DNA of 64,000 nucleotides from a virus. The notes beneath the pieces were generated by a model that was not told the origin of the DNA, did no database searches, and saw nothing but the letters and a program-made list of their open reading frames with translations. Positions 17,469 through 27,660 of the stretch are shown here, piece by piece (the stretch's first letter is position 1; every line of letters starts with the position of its first letter). The stretch lies in IMG/VR virus record IMGVR_UViG_3300032092_002720, positions 64,001 through 128,000 of that record; one strand, 5' to 3'. Made by a program: the position numbers and the translations under genes.

Positions 17469-19898
17469 ATGGCAGTAACACAAAAACTCATTACGAGTAG
17501 TTTTAATGTAGCGGCAGCTGCAAACTTCATGAATAGCTTTGCTAACAATGATTACTTTGTGTATGCTGCTCGTCATATTCCTTATGCTAACAGCGACACG
17601 ATTATTCCTGTTCCGAATAATAGCATTCGTGATACAGATACGAATGTCTATGACAATATGATCTTCGCGAAGAGAATTTCTTCGGATGATGTAGTTCATA
17701 TGGCGAAAAAGAATCTATGGGAATCAAACACACATTATGCGATGTATGATCATCTTGACGGAGATCTTGAAAATAAAAACTTCTTTATCACGGTCGACGA
17801 CGATACAGAATACAACGTTTGGAAGTGCTTGTTCAACAAAAGCACTGGCACTATCAATGTAAATTCTACTGTTGCTCCTTCTCGTGTAGGCAGTGCCGCT
17901 GATCTCAATCCTGTTGAGACAGGTGACGGGTATGTATGGAAATACATGTACACCATCACAAAATCCCAGTATGAAAAGTTTGCTACTTCGCAGTACGTTC
18001 CTATCATTGCCAACACTGCGGTCATCGATGGAGCTACTCGAGGAACGATCGAAGTCATTAAGGTAGAAGATCCTGGCGCAGGCTATGACAACTACATTGC
18101 CGAAGGCACGCTCTTAACTTCAGATATTACTGTTCAGGGTATTCCGACATTCTACGGTGCACCTGCAACCGCTGTATCGATCGATGACTATTACCAAGGT
18201 TGCGTCATGAAGATGACTTCTGGAGCCGCTATCGGGGAATATCGTAGAATCGTTAACTACGAAGGTACTGCTGCTCAGAAGAAATTCATTCTCGACGCAT
18301 CGTTCCTTATTACTCCTTCAGCGGGAGACACTTACGAAGTATATCCATATGCATTCGTTTGGGGAGACGGCGAAGAATCGACTCCTGCAGAAGGAATTGT
18401 ATATATCGATGCGGCATCTACAAATTCCGTGAATAGAGTCGAGTTGCTAGCGGTAGGAGAAAACTATCGAAAGGCTGAATCATATATTTCTGAACAGCCT
18501 GTTACTATTCCACCATCTATTTTTGATGAAACGTTTATTCAGCTTCCGCCGGTTGTGTCAAGTTCTACGTACTTCGCGCCAGCATCGTTGCGTCCAATCA
18601 TTTCTCCAAAGAATGGACATGGCTCAGATCCTTACAACGAACTCTTTGCAAAAAGAATATGCATCAGCGCTAAGTTTAATAATAGCGAGAGCGGTATCGT
18701 TTCCACAGAAAATGATTTTAGGCAAGTCGGCGTAATTAAGAATCCATTGTTTACTGAAGTTGATATGAATATCAACAATGTAATTGGCCCAGGTTTTTCT
18801 GTTGGTGAGAAAGTCTATCAATATAGAAAGTTAAAGCTGCACGGCAACGTTTCAATTACAGCAGCTAGCACGACGATTGAAAAGACAGACTTCGGACTTC
18901 TTTCGACTACTGCTACTATCGTAAGCCCAGGAACTGGATACAATAGCACTGCGAATAATCAACTCGTCTTTAACAATTCTGGAACTGATGGAACAGGTGC
19001 AGCAGGCACATTTGCAAATAACGGTTCAGGAGTTATTACATCTGTTACAATTACTAATGCTGGTTCTGGATATACTTCAGCTCCTCTCGTTACGATCAAT
19101 GGAGATGCAAGTGTATCAGGATCGAATGGAGTTATTACTGTAGCTCTTAGAAATCCAGATGCTCCTACTTACAAAGATGCCTTTGAAGTTGGCGACTATG
19201 TTCTTGTCACAGATGGTTCGAACAACTACATCTCGACTGTAGCCAATGTTCCGCAAGACTATCGTATTACGACTGCGAATACAAATAGCTCGTTTACAGC
19301 AGAAGATTGCGAAGTGTCAGCTATCGTCGTAGAAGCGAGCGGTATCGTATCGTTCTCTGGATCAAGTCAAATTGAATTGTCAAATGTCGCAGGCGTATTT
19401 ACTTCTGGAAGTCGTATCATCGGAGTCGGTGGCATGTCAGGAGACACGGTCGTTCCTGTATCGGGTACGACAGCAACTATTACTGGAACGATTGAAATTA
19501 ATGATAGAAATGCGAGTGCTTTCAACTATTCTCGCCAGCTAACTCGCCTCATTGGTACATTTAGCTCTGGTGGTGTACCGTTCCTCGAAGATGAAGAGAT
19601 TAAGCAAGAGAGTCTGATTTCATATGCACAACCTCGCGGCAGAGTACACCATCTCGATGAGATCGAAGGTTCTGATATATTATGGATCAGTAACAAGTCA
19701 GGCATCTTCAATCTTGATCCTCGCGGAGTAAGAGATATCGCGGGCACAATATCTTCTGCAGAGCTTTCCCCATTATTGAATAAATACCCTGGAGACTTTG
19801 TAGTCGGTAGCGGAGAGGTTCTTTACTTAGAGAATCTTGATCCTATCGCTCGTAACGATAACAAATCAGAAATTATAAAGATAGTATTGGAGTTTTAA
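17469..19898 (+). CDS. gp8: gp8 baseplate wedge protein
   Basis: An 809-residue protein whose first 350 residues match the gp8 wedge family. It begins MAVTQKLITSSFNVAAAANFMNSF and has DYFVYAARHIPY near residue 30, then NVWKCLFNKSTG, DGYVWKYMYTITKSQYEKF, and a PFVWGDGEE-like segment. T4 gp8 is 334 residues and forms a dimer in the intermediate wedge ring. The extra 450 residues contain beta modules, including repeated SPGTGYNS and NAGSGYTSAPLVTING motifs near residues 485-560 and a VGEKVYQY segment. The family core resumes near the C-terminus (FLEDEEIKQESLISYAQPRGRVHHLDEI). It directly abuts gp7. Confidence 0.85.
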   Translation: MAVTQKLITSSFNVAAAANFMNSFANNDYFVYAARHIPYANSDTIIPVPNNSIRDTDTNVYDNMIFAKRISSDDVVHMAKKNLWESNTHYAMYDHLDGDLENKNFFITVDDDTEYNVWKCLFNKSTGTINVNSTVAPSRVGSAADLNPVETGDGYVWKYMYTITKSQYEKFATSQYVPIIANTAVIDGATRGTIEVIKVEDPGAGYDNYIAEGTLLTSDITVQGIPTFYGAPATAVSIDDYYQGCVMKMTSGAAIGEYRRIVNYEGTAAQKKFILDASFLITPSAGDTYEVYPYAFVWGDGEESTPAEGIVYIDAASTNSVNRVELLAVGENYRKAESYISEQPVTIPPSIFDETFIQLPPVVSSSTYFAPASLRPIISPKNGHGSDPYNELFAKRICISAKFNNSESGIVSTENDFRQVGVIKNPLFTEVDMNINNVIGPGFSVGEKVYQYRKLKLHGNVSITAASTTIEKTDFGLLSTTATIVSPGTGYNSTANNQLVFNNSGTDGTGAAGTFANNGSGVITSVTITNAGSGYTSAPLVTINGDASVSGSNGVITVALRNPDAPTYKDAFEVGDYVLVTDGSNNYISTVANVPQDYRITTANTNSSFTAEDCEVSAIVVEASGIVSFSGSSQIELSNVAGVFTSGSRIIGVGGMSGDTVVPVSGTTATITGTIEINDRNASAFNYSRQLTRLIGTFSSGGVPFLEDEEIKQESLISYAQPRGRVHHLDEIEGSDILWISNKSGIFNLDPRGVRDIAGTISSAELSPLLNKYPGDFVVGSGEVLYLENLDPIARNDNKSEIIKIVLEF

Positions 19899-19902
19899 TT
19901 AA

Positions 19903-22900
19903 ATGGCTCTGGAAACCAACCTAAACGTATCTCCTTATTTTGATGACTTCGACGTCAAGAAGGACTTCTATAAAGTCCTGTTCCAGCCTGGTGTCGCAGT
20001 CCAAGCACGTGAGCTTAACCAGCTCCAGTCAATCTTGCAAAATCAAATTGAGAAGTTTGGTGACAACGTGTTCAAGCGCGGAACAATCATCGATGGTTGT
20101 ACGATTACTAAGCATGATAAAGTTCCTTATATCAAGATCAACGATTTGACGACAGATGGTCTACAAGTCGATGTCAGTCTTTATAACAATCTGTATGTAA
20201 GAAACGCAAGCAACTTAGAAGCCCACATCAAGAAGACGGTTTCTGGTCTACAATCTCGCGCGCCTGATCTTAATACTCTGTTTGTAAACTACATTAACTC
20301 TGGAAATAACTTCGCGACAGATTCTTTTGCTGCAGATGAGACGCTCACAGTCTTCGACAAATCTTACCCTATCTTCAATATCAAAGTAAACGATGGCGCT
20401 TCTAAGTTTAGTAATAGCGACACGGTTGTAGTGATGTCGGCGCTTGCTGTACAAAATAGTACCGGCGGTGCAGCAGCAGCTGCAAGCTTTGCGGCTGGAT
20501 CTGTAATTCAGAACGGCGTTGCAAATGCCGTGATTATTGAAGCTAACACAACTGCAAATAGCTCTGCTCTTATCTTGAAGGTGAGACCAGAATATCCTGA
20601 TCTTATTTCTGCAAATACAATTAAGTTTAGATTCGCAGCTGGAGAATCTATTCGTAACGCTACATCTGGAGTATCTGCTAACGTAGTTGCAATTGTCGGT
20701 TCAGGTGCAGTTGGTTCTATTACAACAGACAGTCTAGGTAAAGTTACTGCAGTTCAGGTTGTTGGCCAAGGTTCAGGTTATTACGTAGAACCGCATGTTA
20801 CCATCGCAAACAACTCAACTACTTCTACATTTACTGCCACTGAATTGGGCGAGCTTGAGCTTGCAGCTGAAACATTCCTTGCTACAATTCAGGTCGCAAA
20901 TGCCACATCTGTTCCTATCGGAACTGGTTACGGTGTTACGATCGGAGAAGGCACGATCTATCAAAAGGGATTCTTCTCGAGAGTCGCTTCTCAGTTTGAG
21001 GTTGTAAACAAGTATTCAAACACTGGCTTTGATAAGTCTGTCGGTTTCTATACAAACGAAAGCATCGTCAATTCAAATCAAGATCAGTCGCTTCTTGATA
21101 ATGCCACTGGAACTTTCAACTTTTCAGCTCCTGGTGCAGATCGTCTGAAGCTGACACCAGTCATCAGCGTACTGACAAAAGCAGAAGCAGATGCAAACTC
21201 AGAATTCCTTCCAATCATCGAGTTCACTGATGGTCGTCCGTATCGTGTAAATCAAGATACTGTTTACAATGTCATTGGTCGTCAACTAGCAGCAAGAACC
21301 TACGAAGAATCTGGCAACTATGTCATCGATCAATTCCTTACATTGACAAAAGATTCTGGTACATTCTCAGATACTGCAAGCCTTGTGAACATGAACATTG
21401 ATCCAGGTAAAGCTTATATCAACGGTATTCGTATTGAAACTATCGACAACTATAAGCAAAACATGAACAAGGGTACGACGAAGCTGAATGATCCTGCTTC
21501 ACAGACTCGTCTTGGCTACGGCAACTACTTCGAAGTCGACGAACTTGCTGGTTCGTTCAACTTTGACATCGGCGGAGAAGTCGAACTGCATAGTACAGCT
21601 GCTAATTATCTTAGCACAGGCTCGACTACTATCACTAGCCCTGGCGCAAAGATCGGTACTGCAAGAATTCGCACCTTTGCTTGGCAAAGTGGAGATGTAG
21701 GCAACGCAAATGCCGTTTACAGAATGTATCTCTTCGACATTAAGATGAATGCTGGTAAGAATGTCAAAGATGTAAGAAGCATTTATTCTAGCTCAGGAAA
21801 TAAAGCAATTGCTGACACAGTAGTTAGTGCTACACTCGGAGCGGTGCTTTATGATACAGTCGACTCTTCGCTTCTTTTCAAGCTGAAGAATGCTACGTCA
21901 AATGTGTCGAACATTACGTATCAATATAGAACCATTAATGCATCTGAAACTTCTAATTCTGCCGGCTATGTCGTTCTAAATCTTCCATCGAATGAATATT
22001 TCCCATATACAGAAGAGCTGAATACTTCTGAGAAGCGTGATCTGATTGTAATTCCTAACGGAAATTATAAGTCGCAAATTGTGGCTACTGGTTCAATCGA
22101 AGTGTTCGGAGCAAATGCTACAGTGAATGGTACTGGAACATTGTTCAATACTCAATTTTCACCCGGTGATTGGGTTCAAATTTCTAACTCGAGCGGATAT
22201 AACGCTAACACGACTTATGCACAGATCGCATCGATTGCAAACAGTACTTCGTTGACTCTTGCCACAAATGCAGGAAAAACTTATTCTGGCGGTAGTATTA
22301 CTCTTTATTACCCTCAAAATATTCCGATCTCGCTGACAAATAAGGCATCGAAGTGGGCAAATGTCGACAGCTCGAACAGTCAAGTCATGACGATCTACTT
22401 CGGTAACAATGTCGCTAATGCCACTTCAAATGCTGCCGCTTCGATGCCAGTTTCAGTGGTGTATAATGCGCAAAGAAACAACGTAAGCTCTGCTGCCAAG
22501 ACGTCAAATCGCGGCAACTACGCCAGAATTCGTATCGCAAATAACAACAGCGCAGGTATTCGTGGACCATGGCCTCTCGGCGTATCAGACGCATATCGTC
22601 TGCGCGGAGTATGGAGAAAAGACGCCACTGTTCAAGATATCACGTTTGACGTATCGACAAACATTGCAAATTCCGGAACTGCGAATGCGTTTATTACCGT
22701 AACAAACAACCCATTTGCTAACGGCGATTCACTCGTATATTCGAATGCTGCAGGTGTAGGTGTACTCGGCGGCTTAACTAACGGCACTACATACTACGCA
22801 GTATACGCCAACACAAGCGGATTCGCACTCTCTGCTACTCGCGGGGGTGCAAACCTCACTCTTACATCGAATAGTTCTTCTACTCATAAGTTTACTGGTA

Positions 22901-25293
22901 ATACCATGTACTTCACTGAGAACACGTACGGTGTAACAGACGTCACGAATCAGTTTTATATTGACAGCGGTCAAAATGAAGATTTCCTTGATATTTCTAA
23001 GCTTGTAAGAAAACCGAGATATGATACGCTTGCGGCGAATGACGTCCTTCTTGTAAAGTTTGATGCTTTCCAATCTGCATCAGGCGTCAAGACAATTTCT
23101 TCTTATACGATTAACGATAGTGCAAATCTTGCTTCTCTAGTGAGCGACGTAAGTATTAATACCATGGAACTCGCCGAGTTCGAAGGAAAAACTGGAATTT
23201 ATTATGATGTAAGAGATTGCGTAGATCTTCGTCCATCGGCGGCAAATACAATCAACTATGTGACTGATATTTCTTCGGTTGCTGCTGGTGCAAACGCCGC
23301 ATCGATTATCAATCCTACGCTTCCTTCAAATGCAAACTACTTCTCTTCGGCTAGCGCATTTTTCCCAGTGCCTAACTCTACATTGTCTGCAAATGTAAGT
23401 TCCTATCTTGGAAGAGTTGATCGAGTTATTATCAATTCGAACGGCGGATTTGAAATAAGAAACGGCGAACCAGGTATTTCTCCTGTTCTGCCACCCGCAC
23501 AAGACAATTCGCTTACTTTGCAAATATACAATATTCCTCCGTATCCTTCTCTTCCAGAAGTACTTTCTGCTGAGATGATTGCTATTACAGATACGAAAGT
23601 AATGAGCGCCATTTCTGGAAAAAGAAAGAGCACCTATACTATCAAGCCTTCAATCAGCGCTGCTCAAAGAACTCGCATTCAACAGCGTCGTTATACGATG
23701 GCTGATATCGGTAGCCTCGATAAGAGAATTAAGGATCTGGAATATTACGTATCGTTTACTCTTGCAGAAGCATTAGCAAAATCAAGATTTATTCCGAGTA
23801 GTTTAGATGCGGCTCTTGATAGATTTAAGTTTGGATTCTTCGTAGATCCTTTCACCGATTATGTTTATGCAGATGTTGGAAATCCAGAATTTTATGCTAC
23901 TATTAAAAACGACCAGCTTGGACCATATCTGAGAGAGTTAAATCTTCAGTTTAAGCCAGATGGCACAGGACAAGAAGATGGCATTCTGACACTTCCATAT
24001 AACGAGTTTGTGATTGGAGAACAGAGCGTCGCAACTGCAGGACCTCTTCCAGTTGCAAATACTGCTGCAAATACTGCCGCGAATACAACTGGAAATGTTG
24101 TTGTTACTACTGTTACTCAAAGAATAGAATCAACAGTAGCAAGAGAAAGAAGCACCAGCGTTTCGGATTCTGGCACAGTGTTCGAAGAATTTGTTTATCG
24201 ATTCAGCAGTCTTTCTGGACCAGCCGAACTTTATGTAGTTTCTCGCGACAATGCCATTTCGGCAACTGTCTATCAAGGAGCTTCAGAAAATGGTCCATGG
24301 ACAGCCACTCAAACTTCTGCGTCTGCGACTGGAATTACCAGCGCTGATATTGCCAGACTCTATCAAATAAACCAGCTTAACGATGGTCGTGGAGTCGAGC
24401 ATGTTGGAAGCATTGAGCGCAAGTCATATCCAACCGGTATCGATTCTGGTACTTTCCTTGAAGATCAATTTAAGATCACATGGACGCATGATCCTGCTGC
24501 AGGCCAATATGCAAAGGTGAGAATATACAAGGGTAAGAAACGCGGAGGTCTATTTGGTGGACAAGGCAGAACAGGAACTTATGGTTACCTTCTGCAATAT
24601 CCGACAGATTCTGTAACAACTTCGACAATTACGGTAGCGAATCCAAATACGTTTGAATATACGGGCGCTGTACATAACATAAATCCAAGTTCATTCACAA
24701 TTACCAATTCGATGTTTAGTTATTTTAACTTCGACAGAGGATCAGATCTATCTTACATTGCTGATTCTCAGAAGTTTATAATTTCTGTATCTGGCTTGAA
24801 GCCGAATACGAATCATACGTTTACGTTTGATGGAGAAAACAGAACTTCGAAGTGTTCACAAGTAAGAACATCTACGACGAATACTACTGGCCTCCGAAGC
24901 GACGAAAACGGTGTCATGACATTCGATTTTTATTATGACGCCGGTCTCGATGAAGCAGCAACTGATGCAGCGGCACAAAATCGTATCATCTCTAATATTG
25001 CTGGACAAAAACGATTTGTAATTGAAAATACTGATGGAACTTCGAGAGCAGCAGGCGCAATTACTCTTGCCTACTACTCTAATCTTCCTGCTACAAACAC
25101 TAATAATCTGAATGTTACTGCTTCGACCACTTCTACTTCTGTTGCACAAGCTGACGCCAGAACGAACACTCAGGGTGGTGGAAATGCGACTGAAACCGCG
25201 GTTGATACATTTATTGATCCGAGTGGTACTTACAACGTGATCAGACTCGATCTTCGAAACTTTGAATCACAGATAAATTTCAATCTACCATAA
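19903..25293 (+). CDS. DUF4815 large tail/baseplate structural protein
   Basis: A 1796-residue protein. Its N-terminus has the DUF4815 hallmark NVSPYFDDFDVKKDFYKVLF followed by VQARELNQLQSILQNQIEKFG (residues 8-50), found in large tail proteins of far-T4 phages next to gp8. The first 90 residues look like a baseplate-anchoring domain. The middle carries beta modules: a GSGYYVEPHVTI motif near residue 285, and a copy of the FITV...FANGDSLVYS...GGLTNGTTYYAVYANTSGFALS module at nt 22670-22905. Residues 1240-1290 contain a helical segment with RTRIQQRRYTMADIGSLDKRIKDLEYYVSFTLAEALAK, probably a coiled coil. The C-terminal 400 residues are beta-rich. Its position after gp8 fits a peripheral baseplate protein carrying fibres; the precise T4 equivalent (gp9, gp10) is unclear. 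Confidence 0.8.
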   Translation: MALETNLNVSPYFDDFDVKKDFYKVLFQPGVAVQARELNQLQSILQNQIEKFGDNVFKRGTIIDGCTITKHDKVPYIKINDLTTDGLQVDVSLYNNLYVRNASNLEAHIKKTVSGLQSRAPDLNTLFVNYINSGNNFATDSFAADETLTVFDKSYPIFNIKVNDGASKFSNSDTVVVMSALAVQNSTGGAAAAASFAAGSVIQNGVANAVIIEANTTANSSALILKVRPEYPDLISANTIKFRFAAGESIRNATSGVSANVVAIVGSGAVGSITTDSLGKVTAVQVVGQGSGYYVEPHVTIANNSTTSTFTATELGELELAAETFLATIQVANATSVPIGTGYGVTIGEGTIYQKGFFSRVASQFEVVNKYSNTGFDKSVGFYTNESIVNSNQDQSLLDNATGTFNFSAPGADRLKLTPVISVLTKAEADANSEFLPIIEFTDGRPYRVNQDTVYNVIGRQLAARTYEESGNYVIDQFLTLTKDSGTFSDTASLVNMNIDPGKAYINGIRIETIDNYKQNMNKGTTKLNDPASQTRLGYGNYFEVDELAGSFNFDIGGEVELHSTAANYLSTGSTTITSPGAKIGTARIRTFAWQSGDVGNANAVYRMYLFDIKMNAGKNVKDVRSIYSSSGNKAIADTVVSATLGAVLYDTVDSSLLFKLKNATSNVSNITYQYRTINASETSNSAGYVVLNLPSNEYFPYTEELNTSEKRDLIVIPNGNYKSQIVATGSIEVFGANATVNGTGTLFNTQFSPGDWVQISNSSGYNANTTYAQIASIANSTSLTLATNAGKTYSGGSITLYYPQNIPISLTNKASKWANVDSSNSQVMTIYFGNNVANATSNAAASMPVSVVYNAQRNNVSSAAKTSNRGNYARIRIANNNSAGIRGPWPLGVSDAYRLRGVWRKDATVQDITFDVSTNIANSGTANAFITVTNNPFANGDSLVYSNAAGVGVLGGLTNGTTYYAVYANTSGFALSATRGGANLTLTSNSSSTHKFTGNTMYFTENTYGVTDVTNQFYIDSGQNEDFLDISKLVRKPRYDTLAANDVLLVKFDAFQSASGVKTISSYTINDSANLASLVSDVSINTMELAEFEGKTGIYYDVRDCVDLRPSAANTINYVTDISSVAAGANAASIINPTLPSNANYFSSASAFFPVPNSTLSANVSSYLGRVDRVIINSNGGFEIRNGEPGISPVLPPAQDNSLTLQIYNIPPYPSLPEVLSAEMIAITDTKVMSAISGKRKSTYTIKPSISAAQRTRIQQRRYTMADIGSLDKRIKDLEYYVSFTLAEALAKSRFIPSSLDAALDRFKFGFFVDPFTDYVYADVGNPEFYATIKNDQLGPYLRELNLQFKPDGTGQEDGILTLPYNEFVIGEQSVATAGPLPVANTAANTAANTTGNVVVTTVTQRIESTVARERSTSVSDSGTVFEEFVYRFSSLSGPAELYVVSRDNAISATVYQGASENGPWTATQTSASATGITSADIARLYQINQLNDGRGVEHVGSIERKSYPTGIDSGTFLEDQFKITWTHDPAAGQYAKVRIYKGKKRGGLFGGQGRTGTYGYLLQYPTDSVTTSTITVANPNTFEYTGAVHNINPSSFTITNSMFSYFNFDRGSDLSYIADSQKFIISVSGLKPNTNHTFTFDGENRTSKCSQVRTSTTNTTGLRSDENGVMTFDFYYDAGLDEAATDAAAQNRIISNIAGQKRFVIENTDGTSRAAGAITLAYYSNLPATNTNNLNVTASTTSTSVAQADARTNTQGGGNATETAVDTFIDPSGTYNVIRLDLRNFESQINFNLP

Positions 25294-25309
25294 GATCGAT
25301 AGAGTAGTA

Positions 25310-25317
25310 GATAAATA
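25310..25317 (+). promoter_or_regulatory. T4-type late promoter box (GATAAATA)
   Basis: GATAAATA followed by ATAAAAATAAACGAGG lies in the 46-bp gap after the DUF4815 gene, 22 bp before the next start. The extended string ATAAATAATAAA also occurs before gp67 (59846) and before gp23 (63622), both expected late start points. The first base differs from the TATAAATA consensus. Confidence 0.6.
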
Positions 25318-25339
25318 ATAAAAATAAACGAGGAAATGC

Positions 25340-27451
25340 ATGTCTGCCTTTAACTATATTCAAACCTTTTACGTGAATCCGCAAACAGTGGCTAACGCTC
25401 CTGAAGTCATGCTCACATCCATCGACGTCTTCTTTAAGGCTAAGCCTGTGCGTGGAGCCACCGTTTCAGGCGCAGTGGCTCCTACAGTAAACGCTTGGAT
25501 TTGCGAAGTAGAAAACGATTCTCCTTTTGAAACTCGTCAGCTTCGCAACTCCATGACTCTTATTCCATATGATTTGATTAATACTTCTCAAGATGCTTCG
25601 GCGGCAACAGTAATCGGATTTAAAGATCCTGTTCGTTTGGCCACTGGAAAGCATTACGGATTAGTTCTTAAATTTAATGATCCAGGATTTGATGTATGGC
25701 AAAACGTACTCGGTGATAGACTCGTAACCGACGGTCAGATTACTAATACGTTGTCTGTAGGTTCAAGAGGAACACACGGCGGCAAGCTATATGTTCCTAC
25801 GAATACTTCTTCTCACCGTTCGCTAAGCGATAGAGATCTGAAGTTTAAAGTAAAGGTTGCCAGATACACTGCTAATAACATTACAATCAGCCTTGTAAAT
25901 AAAGATTATGAATTCTTCACGATCGATAACACCAACACAGGTGCATTTATCGGTGGAGAATATATCTATCAAGATATCGCCAATGCCTCTGGTACTGTTA
26001 CGGTTTCTACGAACAGCTTAAACGTAGTTGGTGTTGCAACAACTTTTACTAATCTTCTTGGCGGCGCTAAAATTTTAGTTCAAAGCGGTGGATCTAAACA
26101 GATTCTATCTGTGAATGCTATTACGAATGCCACACACATGACAATTGCAAGCTTACCAGCTTTCTCTGCTTCTGGAATCGGTTATAAAGTTCCACCCGTA
26201 GGTTTGGCATATAACATAGATTATCCAAAAAATAAACTGATTTTGGTCGACTCAACTGCAAATACTACAAATAAATTTGCCGTCAGTGGTGGCAGAATTA
26301 TAGGAGAAAGATCGGGAGCGACTGCAAATATTGCTTCTATCGATCGCTATCCAGTTGATAACTTTAAACCTTCGTTTCTCATTGGCAATCCTTCTGGCTC
26401 TACGTTTACGCTGAATTATAGGATTGCCAACTCTGCGAATCAGTTATCTTCTACATCGACAAATATCAATCTTCTGCAAATGAATGATTCGGCAACCACA
26501 GGATATATCTTATCTCGCTCGGTTGAAGTTGATGGCTCAAATCTTTTCGGAGACAGAAAAAAGTCGGTTGTTGCAAATCTGAATATTGCTGTGAGCACAG
26601 CTGAGATCGATCGCTTTAGTGTTCCTTATGCAACTACCCGCGAACTTGACTTCTACTTCTATCAGAACGACATCAACAACGTTTACACAGAGACAAGAAC
26701 AGTAGGACTTAGCAGCATTGCTAACTATGACACAGAAACTGGTGCAAACGGTCTTGCTAAATCGAAGTATGTCTCAAAGGTTATTAAATTTGCTCAAGAC
26801 AAATATGCAGAAGATATCGTAGTATATCTGACAGGTTATCGTCCGGCTGGAACAGAAATCAAAGTCTATGCGAAAATTCATAACGCTGCAGACAGAGAAT
26901 CATTCCAAAGTAAAGCATGGACTCCTCTTGTATTGAAAGATAATATCGATCGCTTTAGCTCGACAGATCCAAATGATATGTACGAGTTTACATATGGATT
27001 CGATACAGCCCCTGAACTTCAAGCCGCTCTTCCAGGAACAGGCACGATTACTTATGGTTCGAATAGCATCGCTACAACAAGCAATCATTCTGCTACAGTT
27101 ACCGCGGGTGATTTGATTCGAATCAGAGATCAAGACTTTGGTAATCATGAAGTGTTTGTAGTTTCGGCAGCAAATACCACTGCCATCGAAACATATCGAA
27201 ACATTACAACATCAACTCTCGTGTCTTCTCCTGGCCGACCAACAAGATCAGATATTGTTATCGATAAACTGAAGTATAGAAACGTCGCATGGAACAATGC
27301 TGAAAATGATAACACTGTAAGATATGTCAACTCTGAATATGTTGAGTTTGATCTCTATACATCGATGCAAATCAAGATCGTTCTTCTTGCAACTCAATCT
27401 CATATTGTTCCAAAGGTAGAAACTGTCAGTGTAGTCGGAGTATCGGCATAA
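25340..27451 (+). CDS. large tail/fibre-associated structural protein
   Basis: A 703-residue protein starting MSAFNYIQTFYVNPQTVANAPEVMLTSIDVFFKAKP, a beginning I recall in virion structural proteins that follow DUF4815 proteins in far-T4 phages. It is beta-rich throughout, with an N-terminal jelly-roll-like region (WICEVENDSPFETRQLRNS, then GKHYGLVLKFNDPGFDVW). A middle module near residues 215-260 (GTVTVSTNSLNVVGVATTF...GGAKILVQSGG) resembles similar modules in gp7. The C-terminus has YAEDIVVYLTGYRPAGTEIKVYAKIHNAADRESF. It is probably part of the baseplate rim or a fibre connector. SD-like GAGG lies upstream. The function is inferred from location only. Confidence 0.7.
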   Translation: MSAFNYIQTFYVNPQTVANAPEVMLTSIDVFFKAKPVRGATVSGAVAPTVNAWICEVENDSPFETRQLRNSMTLIPYDLINTSQDASAATVIGFKDPVRLATGKHYGLVLKFNDPGFDVWQNVLGDRLVTDGQITNTLSVGSRGTHGGKLYVPTNTSSHRSLSDRDLKFKVKVARYTANNITISLVNKDYEFFTIDNTNTGAFIGGEYIYQDIANASGTVTVSTNSLNVVGVATTFTNLLGGAKILVQSGGSKQILSVNAITNATHMTIASLPAFSASGIGYKVPPVGLAYNIDYPKNKLILVDSTANTTNKFAVSGGRIIGERSGATANIASIDRYPVDNFKPSFLIGNPSGSTFTLNYRIANSANQLSSTSTNINLLQMNDSATTGYILSRSVEVDGSNLFGDRKKSVVANLNIAVSTAEIDRFSVPYATTRELDFYFYQNDINNVYTETRTVGLSSIANYDTETGANGLAKSKYVSKVIKFAQDKYAEDIVVYLTGYRPAGTEIKVYAKIHNAADRESFQSKAWTPLVLKDNIDRFSSTDPNDMYEFTYGFDTAPELQAALPGTGTITYGSNSIATTSNHSATVTAGDLIRIRDQDFGNHEVFVVSAANTTAIETYRNITTSTLVSSPGRPTRSDIVIDKLKYRNVAWNNAENDNTVRYVNSEYVEFDLYTSMQIKIVLLATQSHIVPKVETVSVVGVSA

Positions 27452-27660
27452 TGTTGATGAAAACTGAAACTGACGGGTTCATGAAAGATACTTCTACTGG
27501 AGCTTTCATAAATACAGATGATGCATCTTATGCAAAGTTTGTAGCAGAAAGATCGAAAGTGAAGAATAGCAAAGATCTATCAAATAGAATAAGTGCAGTC
27601 GAAGATGATCTCAAAGAAATTAAAACTCTACTCTTACAAGTAGTGAATGGAAGAAATTAA
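27451..27660 (+). CDS. small coiled-coil virion-associated protein
   Basis: A 69-residue protein, DGFMKDTSTGAFINTDDASYAKF in its first half and a heptad-like helix LSNRISAVEDDLKEIKTLLLQV in the second. Proteins of this type commonly lie between the large tail protein and the fibre genes in far-T4 phages. The function is unknown; an adaptor or assembly role is likely from the coiled coil. The start and stop each overlap the neighbouring genes by one base (TAATG), so translation is tightly coupled. Confidence 0.7.
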   Translation: MLMKTETDGFMKDTSTGAFINTDDASYAKFVAERSKVKNSKDLSNRISAVEDDLKEIKTLLLQVVNGRN

